DNA from: Bilabrum cf. latius
Taxonomy: Eukaryota > Bigyra: Bicosoecida > Bigyra > Bicosoecida
Reading direction: 5' to 3'
Length of the DNA: 64,000 nt
Assembly (NCBI GenBank): GCA_965178125.1
Contig: OZ237760.1
Span: 806,001 to 870,000, forward strand
Shown: positions 23,501 to 34,677 of the stretch, in pieces
Numbering within the stretch: position 1 is the first letter of the stretch
Layout: each line of letters opens with the position of its first letter
Notes under the pieces: generated by a model
The model's database searches: none
What the model was told of the DNA's origin: nothing
What the model saw: the letters and a program-made list of their open reading frames with translations, nothing else
Made by a program: the position numbers and the translations under genes

Positions 23501-26500
23501 ACCGGGGCGGCGGAGAATCGAATGGGCGAGAGGAAGATCCCCACATCCCCGGCCTGTTGCTCCCCTCCCGCGCCCCCACCTTCCTCCTGGGATCCATCCC
23601 GTTCCCTGCGGCAGGGGGGCAGGCAGACCCGCTGGCTAGCTCCGCCTCGAGCAAGGCCGGATTCGCGCCCCACCCCACCGCTGCAGACGCGTCGAGTGCC
23701 TCCCCAATGGCCGCTCCGCCCGCCTCCGTGCCTCTGCAGCTGCTTGCATTGTCGATGCGCACGCGGGGTGCCATCCCTCGCCGCGTGCAGCAGATGGGCT
23801 TTTAGCTCACGCAGGCGGCTGTGGAGGCAGCAGAGTCGCAGCTGCTGCCCCTTCTGCTGTCCCCTGACGCCACAGAGGAGCTGGTGGACTACTGCGAAGA
23901 CTCTGCAGGGGGGCTAAGGCGGTGGGCGCCCTTCGTGAGGGGACCCTCGGGCACATCTGCGGCTCACCACACAGAGCTCATGCACTCCTACAAGGCAGCC
24001 TCCTCCTCTTCATCGGAGGCCCACGCTCTCCTCGATAGGGTAGGAGGGAGCGAGGAAGAGCCAGCAGTTGCCCTGGGTCACCCCGCTGCCATTGTCGTGT
24101 TCCACCAGGAGCTATCGCTGGCGCACGCAGAGGCGCAGGGCGCGGCGGACCGCCTCCCCTTTGTATCCGCGGGCATGTCTGAGCTGGCGTGGGTCGGACG
24201 GGCCAGTACGCTGGCAGTGCAGCGGCAGGAGCAGGCCCGGCTGATGCAGGGCATCAAGTTGCAGTCACTTGGCTCCTCATCGGCACCGGGAGGCCCGCTG
24301 CAAGCTGGCAGGGGCTCTTCTGCTGCTGGCCCAGGCACTCCCTACTCCACGGCGACTCCGCGGTCGACGTCCCCGAGTCGGATGCAGAGCCAATCGGAAG
24401 AGGGCAGCGGCGTTCCTTCGCCATTGCCTCAGGGAGTCGGCACTGCCCGTGCTAGGAGGCACAGCCCGCCGTCTAGGAGGAGGGCACCCCGGCGGAGCGT
24501 GCTGCCGCCGGCCAGCAAACCATCGCGCACGGCCAGTCCATCCAGCGCGGTGTTCCGATCTCCCACACCGTTCGCGATGCCCAGCGTGGCGCTGACACCG
24601 ATGGGACCGCCACCCACCCCGGGCGAGGGCGCCATGATGTGGCAGCCTCAGCTCGCCCTTGCCCTGCTGCCCGCCCCTGAGACAGTCCCCTCCCCTCAGC
24701 TGCTGCCCATGCCGGGGTCGAGCTTCGACTGGCTGCGGCGGGACTCTGTGGCGAGCGGGATCGCGATGCTGGGGCAGGCGTTGGGATCTCGGGCCGCGCT
24801 GTCCCAGGCACCGGTCCAGGTGGCTGCTGCTGCCCTTCGGTCGAGGATAGGACGCCGCGGGGCTGGAACGGGCGGTGGTAGCGGCGGCCAGGAGCACCCG
24901 GAGAGTGGTGGTCCTGCGTAGCCGCGTCTGAACGACTCTACCAGGGGTAGCGTCCTAGCACAGCATGCCAGGGCACTAGGCGCGAGAGGGGAGCAGCTGT
25001 CCATCTACTCCATTGGGGCGGTGGAAGGGGATGGCGATGGACCCGAGGTACGGGGGGGTGCAGGTGCAATGCATGGCGGCGCGTTACCCCACAGAGCAGG
25101 CTCGACAGCAGACTAGGAGCTGCTCAAGGCGGTGGCAGAGGAGAGCCCGGAGGACAGGGCGGGCGAGACGCACGTCTCGCGGAGGAGGGCCCTGTGCAGG
25201 GGCCTGCTGGCGGGGGCGGCCACGGCCATCGCGGCGGGTGTCGGAAGCACGGAGCTCCTCGTCGCGGGGTCTTTGGGAAGCGGCAGAGGGCCTGCAGCAG
25301 GCGGAGAGCAGCGCTCCTTGCCCCCCGACGGCCCAGACCCAGCCCCGGGGGCAGCCTCCCGCGCGAGCACCGCTGGCAACGATGTGGACAGTGCGAGCAT
25401 CCCGGCCGTGGCTCATCCGGATGCGGCCTCCGTGGTGGGAACCAGCGCGGTTGCAACCAGCCGTGCCCTCAAGCAGGAGCGCGGTTGGCTGGAGTCGAGG
25501 GTCACGCGCGCCTCGTCCGTGGTAGGGGTGGCAGTACCAGCCGCCGTGGGCTCGGGAGCCGGTCCGCTGGATGGTTCCTGTCCGCTGGAGTCGCCAGATT
25601 CCTACGAAGAGCTTCTGCAAGGGGTGCTGCGTGACGAGTGGAACCGCAGTGCGGTGCTTCCATGCGGGCTGGGGCCGCAGCAGATCGCGGCCCGCGTGCC
25701 CTCCGCCTCCCGCCTGGCCTTCGAGGCAGAGGACCTCGCTGAATCGCAGGCTCGACAGGCCGTGGCCGAGCTGCACGCGATGGATGCAGCGGCGCACAGG
25801 GTGGAAAGGGGCGTGTGGCACGCGCTGGCGAGCGAGATGCGCGCGATCGAATCCGTGCGGGGGACCGAGGTGGGCGCGGGAAGCTTCGTGGAACCGTCTG
25901 CTGCCGTGGTGGGTCCTACAGCAGGGGCAGCATCAGAAGCGGGGGCGACAGGGCACAGGGGCCGGCCGCCTCGAGCGGGTGGTACCTCTAAGGCTGCCCC
26001 CCTGGTGGCCATTGGCTCCAAGGGGGGGGAGGAGGAGCCCGAAGCGTTCTCCTTGGAGGCATTCGGGCGAGTCAGCTCGGAGCGGGTGGCGGATCTGCTG
26101 GCCACTGAACTGCACAAGGCAGCGGAAGCCGCTGCCGAGGCTGCCGGCGAGAACTTGGCGGGGGGTACGAGCAGCTCTGTGCGAGGAGGGTCCGCCTCCA
26201 GTGGCAGGGGCAGGGGCAGGGGCAGGGGCACGGGGGGGCAAGCTGGGGACGGCCCCGCCCTGCGCAGGGCCCGCAGCAGCCGCCGCATGAGCTCCAGTGA
26301 CCTTGCTGAAGCTGCTCCGATCATCGAGGCTGTGCAGGCCGTGCTGTCGCAGTATGCTGGACTATTGCGGGGGGTGTTCCGACTGTACGCGGGCGGGGGG
26401 AGTCAGTGGAAGCCCATGTCTTCTTCCCAGTTCATGCGGCTGCTCAAAGACTGCCGCGTGCTGGGCAAGCGGGGGGGCGGTGGCAGCAGCGGGGGGTCAC

Positions 26501-28272
26501 ACCGGCGCAAGGAGAGGCGCGACGGTGGGGCGGCGGCCTTCTCCCGCGCGCAGGCGGACGAGCTCTTCCACATCGCCAACCGGGAATCGGGGGTGCCTGC
26601 CACCCTGGATGCCATCAGGGAACACCAGGCCTCCAAGGAACAGGCGGCCGTCGCGGCAGCTGCGAGCCCAAGGGGTATCGCCGCCGGGTCCCCCCTCCGT
26701 CGGAAGCGCAGCATGCGCAAGAAGCCTTCCTTCTCCTTCTCCCCGTCGGCTGGCAGGGGAAAGGCGAGGTCGGGGCTGCAACAGACGATGGACGCGGCCC
26801 TGCCACTGGCAGATGCAGTCAGCTCCAGCCCCCGGCGGAACCGACGCGGCACCGCATCGTCCTCCGGTAGCAGGCACCGCGGCAGGAAGCACTCGTCACA
26901 CCAACCGAAGCAGGGCCAGGGTGTGGAGGGCCAGTCGGCCGCGTCCTCCCGCACGGACTAGGGGTGGGCACTGGAGGAGGACGCCGGAGTGGAGAACCCG
27001 GAGGATGCGCTGACTCCAAGAGAGTTCATTGAGGCGATCGTGAGGGTGGCGTGCGCGGTATACGCGGATCTGAGAGTGGGCGCGGTGGCGCGGGAGGGTG
27101 GTCAAACCGCGCTAGAGGCTCTGGAGGATGCAGGTGTCGGCATAGGAATGAGAGCGGGAGAAACGGGAGGGACAGACGCACAAGCAGCAGAGGGGGCGAG
27201 GAGCTTCGACGAGCAGGCACCCGCGCCCATGCACGTGCGTCTGGAATTCATGCTGAGCAGGCACCTGCTGCGGCACGCGAACTCGAGGGAGCCCGGTGCG
27301 TTCCGGGTGGCGCTGGCCCAGGACGGTCCGTAGCTGGTCATCGCGCATTTCTCCAGGCAAATCCGCGCTGTGTTCGAGCACGCGTGCAGGAGCCAGCACC
27401 GGCACTGGGTCAGGCGATACCGCGGTCGCTGGGAGCAGCACCTGGTGCACGTCAGGGAACAGCGGGAGCTGGCTGCCCGCCGGCAGAGGAGGAGGAACTT
27501 TGGCATCGCGGGATCGCGGGGGAGCGGAAAAGGGAAGGGTAACACCGGGGTACCTGGTGGTGTAGATGCCTCCGGCATGCCTCCGTCCATCTTCCGGTCC
27601 AGCACCATGCCTGACAGGCCGCAGGGCAGGTAGGACCGGCTGAGAAGCGCGTCCGGTCAGGAGTAGGAGCAGGAGCAGGATCTCGATGCCGGGATGGATA
27701 TCGTGGACGTCAAGAACGGGGGCTCAGGAGGTGCGGTCGGGTGGAGGGGCGGCCCTGATGGCCGGCAGTCAGCTCCCCTTGACGTGGGTGAAGGCGAGGG
27801 GGGGGGTGCGACACCCGATGAGGAGGATGCAGTGCCGCCGCCCCCCAAGCGAGCCCTTGTTCTCTGGGGCTGGATCCGGTGCCTCAAGTTCCTGGGGGTG
27901 CTGGCTCCGAAAGGGGGTCAGCTCACCGCGGGGGGCGGGCGCAGGCTGCCGGCCCGGCGAGCTGACGGGAGGTGGGGCCTGTTGTCTGCCAAGCACGCCG
28001 CCCGCATCTTCAGCAACTGTCAGAGCGAGGAGGAGGAGCAGCAGAACGAGGAGGAGGGGGAGGGGGGGGAGGGTGGGGCAGGCCCGACCGTGGGGATGCA
28101 GGCAGGGGCTGGCGATAGTCCCGCCCGAGACGCAGACGATGAGATGGTGTTCCCCGAGTTCGTGGAGGCGCTGTGCGCCACTGCAAACTTTGTTGTGAGG
28201 GAGCCGCAGCTGCCGGCGGAGACGAGGCTGGAGCTGTGCTTCCAGCATGTGCTGCCTGCCGTGCGAGGGTGA
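14599..28272 (+). CDS. Giant protein (4,557 aa) with SFI1-like/coiled-coil region and EF-hand-like C-terminus
   Basis: One frame is open from ATG 14599 to TGA 28270-28272 apart from 16 TAG codons (14893, 15136, 16306, 17716, 19093, 19096, 22336, 22348, 23113, 23803, 24919, 25114, 26959, 27331, 27631, 27664). Most of it is Gly/Ser/Ala/Arg-rich and probably disordered. Structured parts: about 1300-1365 with Trp-centred repeats (HWQSGILASCFRGWVRA, FVFGRWRTN) resembling SFI1/centrin-binding repeats; about 1368-1435 coiled coil; about 3903-3950 (YAGLLRGVFRLYAGG ... QFMRLLKDC) and the last 45 residues (FPEFVEALCATANF), which look like the EF-hand-like helices of large flagellar or basal-body proteins. 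I recognise no full-length family. A ciliary or centriolar role is inference. It could be two genes, but no internal stop other than TAG separates them. Confidence 0.7.
22342..22380 (+). other. 39-nt in-frame segment with intron-like ends inside the giant gene
   Basis: GTGAGA...CTCTTCGCAG has a perfect local donor and acceptor. It is 39 nt (a multiple of three), contains a TAG, and keeps the frame whether removed or kept. It may be a very short intron or simply coding sequence; other introns in the window are longer. Confidence 0.35.
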
Positions 28273-28513
28273 CCTTCGAGGGGGGATGTACGGTGCACAT
28301 GGCCCAAAGGTGGATCGGATCAATGGCTTTGGGCTCCGGATCAGGTATTTTGCGATCCAAATTTCCATTAAATCTTACCATTGTAGAAGTTAAGAAAGCT
28401 ATAGCAGCACAATAGGCAATTATTTCATTTAACTGTTACAATTCCTTTGTTTAGTGGCAGAAGAAAGTCATTGCTACCCACTGAACACCGTGATAGGCCG
28501 GCGATTGGCTTCC

Positions 28514-31500
28514 ATGTGCAACTGCTCAAACAAACTTGCGATCAGCACCCTTTTACTGGTGGCGGTCATTGGTTCTGCGAGTACCCAACACAAAATGATC
28601 TCGGAAACATGCTGCTCAGTGGCCCAAATTATTCCACGGATTCTGAGAAAGGGAAGCTACACTGAAGAAGCCAAGCAAGTACAGAGCTGGGCACGAACCG
28701 CATGCAATTCGGCTGATCAGCAAAATCTGCCTGACGATAGCGTTCATAGTTGCATACCACACATATTTGCAGTTGTGAACGTCACCGCTATGGTCTCTCG
28801 CCACGGTCCAGGCGCAGCAGTGCACGGCTCCTTGCGAACATTGGAGAGCACTTTCACAGGCAACAGTACCGTGCTGCAATAGATCGAGAGGTCAAGCTTG
28901 CAGATTGTGCGGACATGTGGCGCCTAGCACGGCTGGTGGAAGTGCGATCATTCTCCCGGTGCTGGCACTGGCGCCGGCCCCGGAAGCAGACGGCCTCAAG
29001 CTGCTGCATCCCGACTTCATGCAGCCAGGGCGGAAGCAGCCTCCATCCTGCTGAACCGACTGGCCACCGCCTCGGAACTTGAGGAGCGAACCGACGCAAG
29101 CCTCCGCGTCGTATCTCACTGGGTGTCTGCCACCGCACGATCTAGCCAGCCGTCGCTTGGTACGGCCGACGGCGCTGGCAAAGACACCGATGAGACTGGC
29201 ACATCTTCACACTACAAGTAGGACCCGCTCCCAAAGATCGGCACAGCGTCCCTCCTGCTGCGATTGGCCGCTGCGCGAGCCTTGCTGGCCGGTGCCGCGC
29301 GCGTGCTGGGTTCATCTGCAGAGGAGAGCGGCAGCGGCAGTCCGGACCCCCACGCCTTGTTGCTTGCAGGCCACGCGAGCCAGCAGGCCGCTGAGGGCCT
29401 GTCGAGGGTAATCCACGAGCAAGGGGCCAGGGGCAGCCTGCCAGGACACGAGGCTCTGGCGCTGATGAGGGTGCAGTCCACTGCAGTCCAATTGCTGCTG
29501 CAGGCAGGTGCGCAGAGCGGGAGGCAGCTTCGGCGAGACGCCCGAGCAGCTGGGGTTGGGCTGGTGAACCAACGGCAAGCAGGGGCAGGGGAAAGACAAA
29601 TCGAGAGTAGAGGAGGTGCCTTGGAGCCCGAGAGCGGTGGAAGCTCTAATCAATCAGAGTTGATGGATCAAGCGTACAGTGGCACCATCAGTGGTGATAG
29701 TCTCGGCAAGGAGCAGCTGCCAGCGCATTGCACCGAGCTGTGGCCTGCAGAGGGGCTTGCCACAGAGGTTTGCGCCACTGTGCAGCTCGTACACACAATT
29801 GGTGCCTGGAATCAAGCACAGCAGCAAAATGGAACTGACGGAGACCCCAGAAGCAGCAGCAGCGCTTCAGGCCTCTAGATCCGTGTCCCGGCAGCAGCCA
29901 GGCTCGCCCCTCGATTCGCGCTGCGTGCTGCCCGCGCCCTTGCTGCCACTATTCGCAATGCTGGTCCGATGGACATCGCAATGAATGCAACGCAAGGCGT
30001 GCTCGTGCTGCGACAGGTGGCAGGCAGCGTGAACGAGACTTGGGAACAGCGCGCAGCTTGGCTCAAAGGGGTGCAGCTGCAGCGATAGGTGGCTGCTGCT
30101 GCGGTGGGCATGGACCACACGGCAGTCGCGCTGGCGAAGATGCCTGCAGTGGGCCTGTCACCGAGCTGGCGCATGGGCAGAGACAATCGGTACGGGCGAG
30201 AGAGGGGGGAGCGAGACCCGCCGGCCGAGGCATCCTGGGGCGCGGAGAGGCGCAAGGCGGACGATGCCCAAAGGGTGGATGGGACGTACGACGCGACGGG
30301 AAGTCTAGCACGAGCAATTGGCGGGGCGATCGTAAGCTGTGCCAATAGTTTGGCAGCAGGGGGTCCTGCAGACAGGACATGCGCGCCCGTGCAGTGGGCA
30401 AGCAGCAGCACTAGCAGCGGCGGCGAGCGTGATGGACAGCTCACAGCCCTTGTGGATACCCTGGTCCCACCGCAACTTGTGATGGATGCTAGAGAAGCGC
30501 GGGGCTAGAACGTCTCGAGAGGGATCCGGTTGGTGGTTCCCTCTGCTGCGCAGGGCCCGGTCGTGCTGGCGCGGTTTGCCTGTGGCCGTGCACAAGCGAT
30601 GCAACAGCTGTGGGACCTCGAGCTGGCCTTCAACACCACGTCTCGCGACCCAAGAATTCATGCCGGTTCCCACGGCCTGACCTCGATCAATTTCGATGGG
30701 CCGGACTTTGAAGAGGCTCAGGCGAGCTACCTGGCAGGCCTCGCTGCTGCCCGGGTTGCCACCGACACGATAGGTGCCTTGCACAGCTGCTGGGACGCAA
30801 GGCAGAGGGCTTTGCGGGCTGTGGCAGCCGCCTGTAGGTTGCAGCGTGCGGCCGTGCCGTTGCATGACCAGGACATGTGCCAGGAGGTGTTCACTCGCAT
30901 GGCCTCTGGTTGGCTTGGCAATGCTGCAGGTGGCGCCACGAGAGCCGATGGGGTGCTAGATCGAGCTGTGCTCGTGGGTGCTCAGGCGGAGGCCATGCTG
31001 ACAGCGCGAGGCGCAAGACTGCTGCGATCTGCACCATATATCACACGGAAGGATCGTACGGGGGGGGCGGGTGACGTGCCCAGGATCGGGCCAGCTGGAG
31101 ACCCCCACCTGAGCTCTCACTTGGTGGAGTGGGAGCGGCTGGTGCAGCATCGGGTCACTGCTGCAGCGCGCAGGGAGGGCGCCTTGTCCGAGACGCTCTC
31201 TCTGTGGGCAGATTCCCCCGAGAGGTCTGCACAGGAGCATGTGCGGGTCCTGGGGCGAGCGGCGGTCCAACATGGTCAGGTCTTGCTTGGCTCGACTGCC
31301 GATGCACTGTCAGAGGCGGGTCTGGGCCACACCTCTGCCGCAAGCCAAGGCACGCGCGTATTCAAGGGCGTGCAAACCTTGTCTCGGCAGTCGGTACTGC
31401 ACCTTGCTCTCCGGTCGATGGGCGGTAGCCTAGCGGGTATCCTGTGTCAGGCACCCCGCCCGGAGAATAGGACTGGTGGCGAGACCAACGACGGCGACGG

Positions 31501-34500
31501 AGGAGCCAATGCCACTGCAGCATTTGGGCCAGCAGTGGTGGTGCCAGTCAGCAGCTCGTGCCCTGCGTCGGAAGCGATGACCAGGCTGCACGCACTTCTC
31601 ATCTTTCGCATGCGGCAGGCTCTCCTTGGTGCTCTCATGGCTGGAGTGGACGGGAACGATGCGTTGGGCAGCACCGTGAGAGCTTGGAGCTGGGACATAG
31701 ATCGCAAGGAGATGGAATCGATCCCTTGTGTAAGCGAGTGCATCCCAGAGGCGCTGGCAGCGGGCACGCCAGAATTTGAGGGGGCAAGCGAAGGCGCCGG
31801 CCCAATCGTCACGCTGACACGCGCCGTGCAAGCCAGGCCAGCGTGCACCGCGTGCCTGGCCGCCCTCTCGACACATATCCGGGTGGAGGGCATAGAGCAA
31901 GCACGCACCAGGAGCACGCGATCCTTCAATGATTCTCATGGGTAGCATGCGTTGGACCTGTACGAAGGCGAAGCGCCCTGGTGGGCCGTCTCGCCCCGAG
32001 GGACGGGGTCTTGCACCTGGGCATCCGTGGCGCACGAGAATGGAGACACGCGCAGCTAGGGGCTGCGCACATCGCTCGAGGCTTTCTCCGTGGAGGACTG
32101 CCAGATCGGTGCGGTGATGATGGCACGCAGGGTGCAGCGCACTGCAAATGCGGCAGCCAGCCTGGGTATGGGCACTGACGCGACCACCGCCGCGATGCTG
32201 GTGCTGCGTCATCGAGCAGGATGCACAGGCGCGTACGCCCGTGGGGAGCCGTGCGACCGGGACTGGAGCCTGGAGGCCGGTATGGGAGACCATGCCGCCA
32301 GCGTGCTCGACGTGGGAGGGGGTGAGCAGCTCGTGAGGATGTCCGCACTGGCGCGAGTGGCCCTCGAGGCTGCCAGGCCGAGTCTCGGCTCACCTGCTGG
32401 GTCGCATGGCTCCAGCTTCAGCGCTGGTGTGCAGGTCGGCTGGGAAAGAGCCTGGCTGGATGCGCTCCCCGGGTCCATCCGAGCCGCTGAGAACCATGAG
32501 GTGTTGGCTGGACACGCGATGGCGAGGGGACTGGCGCCCGGGCGACTCAAGGGGCGTGCAGCGCGGTGGTGCAGGGCGGGGGGAGAGGCGGGCCGGGCCC
32601 GAGGGGCTGACGCGGGCTGCTTCGAGGTCCTTAAAGGCGGAGGTGGGCGCGCTGTGGACGGGTTCCTCGAGATTCCGACCAGTTCGTCGGGCCTGGATCC
32701 GTGCTTGGTGGCAGGAGGTGACGCTGCGCAGTCCTTGCGGAACATATCAGCGCAGGTAGACCGTCTGGTGGCCGGCAGTGCACTGGACCGTACCAGCTCC
32801 GGACATCTGGTGCCACGAGTGAATGGCAGCCAGGTGCTAATTCGGCCTGGGTTGGGATATCGGGGCGGGTCATGGGCCGATGCGCCGCCCCCTGCTGCGA
32901 CCCAGCCGCTGCTTCCCTCACCACCAATCCAGCACCACGGCCACGAAGAGGCAGAGATGGACAGGGCTGTCGATCGCCTGGACGCCGCGTTCAGAACCCG
33001 GAATCTGCAACTGTGCGGGGACAGGGAGCAGATTGAGCCCCAGCTCAAGGCATACGCAGCCTATCACCTGGTGGGTCCTCAGCTGCGCAGGGAGGCCCTG
33101 TTCGCCCTCGGGGTATGCGATAGCGTGTGTGCTGTAGTGAGGAGGCGAGAGGAAGCTGGAGCTGGTGCATGGGCAAGTGAGAGTGCGAGCAACCACAGGG
33201 GCAGTGCGGGGCCATACCCCGGCGCTTGGGTCGGTAAGCTCCTTTGGTACGGTGCGCAGTGCGGGTGTGGTGCTCCCCGCTGGGGTGGGCGGGGTGGTCT
33301 GCTCGCCCAGGACGTCCGGGGCGACCACGATGAGGAGCGACTGGCTTCTGGGGGCACCTGGCTGCAGATGAACGTGCGGCACCCGGGTTGGGCCGAGCAT
33401 ACGCTCCCTGCCCTGCGACCCCCCCGCCAGGCCATCGAGTCCAGCGGGGGGGTGCCCCCCTCTAGCGTGCTGCAGCTGTCAGCGATATGGCCGGGCTCCC
33501 ACGTGAAGCCGCACTGCGGGCCTCATAACCTGCGATGGAGGCTTCAGGTGCCACTGCTTGTGCCCTGCTATCGAGACTGCAACTCGAGCAGCCCCGGCTT
33601 CGATGGGCCCCGCATCCGGGTGCACGGCACTGCGCATGGATGGGACGAGCAGAGCCCGGACATGGCACCAGGCGAGCTTGGCTCCGGTGGCGCGGGGAGT
33701 GAGGCAAGCGCCGCTTCACTGCTGCAGGGGCGTGCACTGCACTTTGACGACGCCTTCGTGCACGAAGTGGATTCGCCCCATGCCCCGGGGACGTGCCGGT
33801 GGGGCGGATCACCCAGTCGAGCCCGGGGCGCGCCATTCCCTGCTGCCAATGCACAAGTGCTGCCTGACGGATCACAGGGCGTGCAGGAGGAACCGCCGAG
33901 CGACACCTGGCTGAATGCCGCACATGTCCTGACCGCAGGCCTGCACACTCTGGGCCCCGTATCGGCCCAGCCCGAGGGCACGATGCCGTGCAGGCTCAGG
34001 AAGAGGTGGGGCCTGACTGGGAGAGGGGGGGAGGGATTGTGGCCGAGGAGGAGTCTCAGTGGAGGTGCATTGCATGGGGGTGATCAAGGGCCGGTGCACA
34101 CGTGGTGGAGCGGTTCCATCCTGCACAATGCAAGCGCGGGGCTGCCCACGAACCGCAGTGCGCGCTCCGGTGATGATCACAGTACGGTACCATCCCTATC
34201 ATTACCATCACTATCATCATCACTGCCGCTGCCAGGCCGCCGAGGAGAGGAGAACGAGACCGAGGCAGGGGAGGGCAAAGCAGCAGCGGATGCAAGCGGC
34301 ATGTGCAGGCAGTACCCACAGCCGGTGGTGGACCCCTCAGATGAGGCATTAAACCTGGAGGACCGATCTGATGCAGGTCACGTCGGCGGGTGGCGGCGGT
34401 CGGTCCACCGCAGGCTGTGCGTCCTCGACGCGGAGGCTGCTTGGCAGGTGTGGACGGGGCTGCCGAGGATTGTGCTGCTGACCGACTTATGGCCGCCATC

Positions 34501-34552
34501 CATGCACCTGGATGCTGATCTCCGACAGAGAGTGTCCTCGACACAGTCATGA
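28514..34552 (+). CDS. Secreted/ER aspartyl(asparaginyl) beta-hydroxylase domain protein with long N-terminal extension
   Basis: 2,012 aa. Residues 1-24 form a signal peptide (MCNCSNKLAISTLLLVAVIG). Eight TAGs (28880, 28925, 29219, 29876, 30086, 30506, 31943, 32057) are read through. The C-terminal part is an aspartyl/asparaginyl beta-hydroxylase domain: WPGSHVKPHCGPHNLRWRLQ carries the first iron-binding His (about 1667) and FDDAFVHEVD the second (about 1750). LLTDLWPP near 1988 matches the family's closing VDVWHP motif. These Fe(II)/2-oxoglutarate enzymes hydroxylate Asp/Asn, typically in EGF-like domains, in the ER lumen, consistent with the signal peptide. Here the last strand is displaced by an insert of about 200 residues. 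The first 1,500 residues are Ala-rich, probably helical and unassigned. Confidence 0.82.
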
Positions 34553-34677
34553 TCGGTTGGTACTGCAGTGACCCTGCCCCTAGATCGCGGAAGGCTGCTG
34601 CTTCAGTTGCTCCGAGTCGCTCAGGCAAGTTTGCCTGTCGTTAGCGCAAATACTGCGGGTAGGCCTGCCCAAGCTCG

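Noticed and set aside
14599-28272. Reading the TAG-separated pieces as a row of separate small genes or pseudogenes
   Set aside because: All pieces share one frame, with only TAG and never TGA or TAA between them. The same pattern occurs in genes with clear homology on both sides of the TAG.
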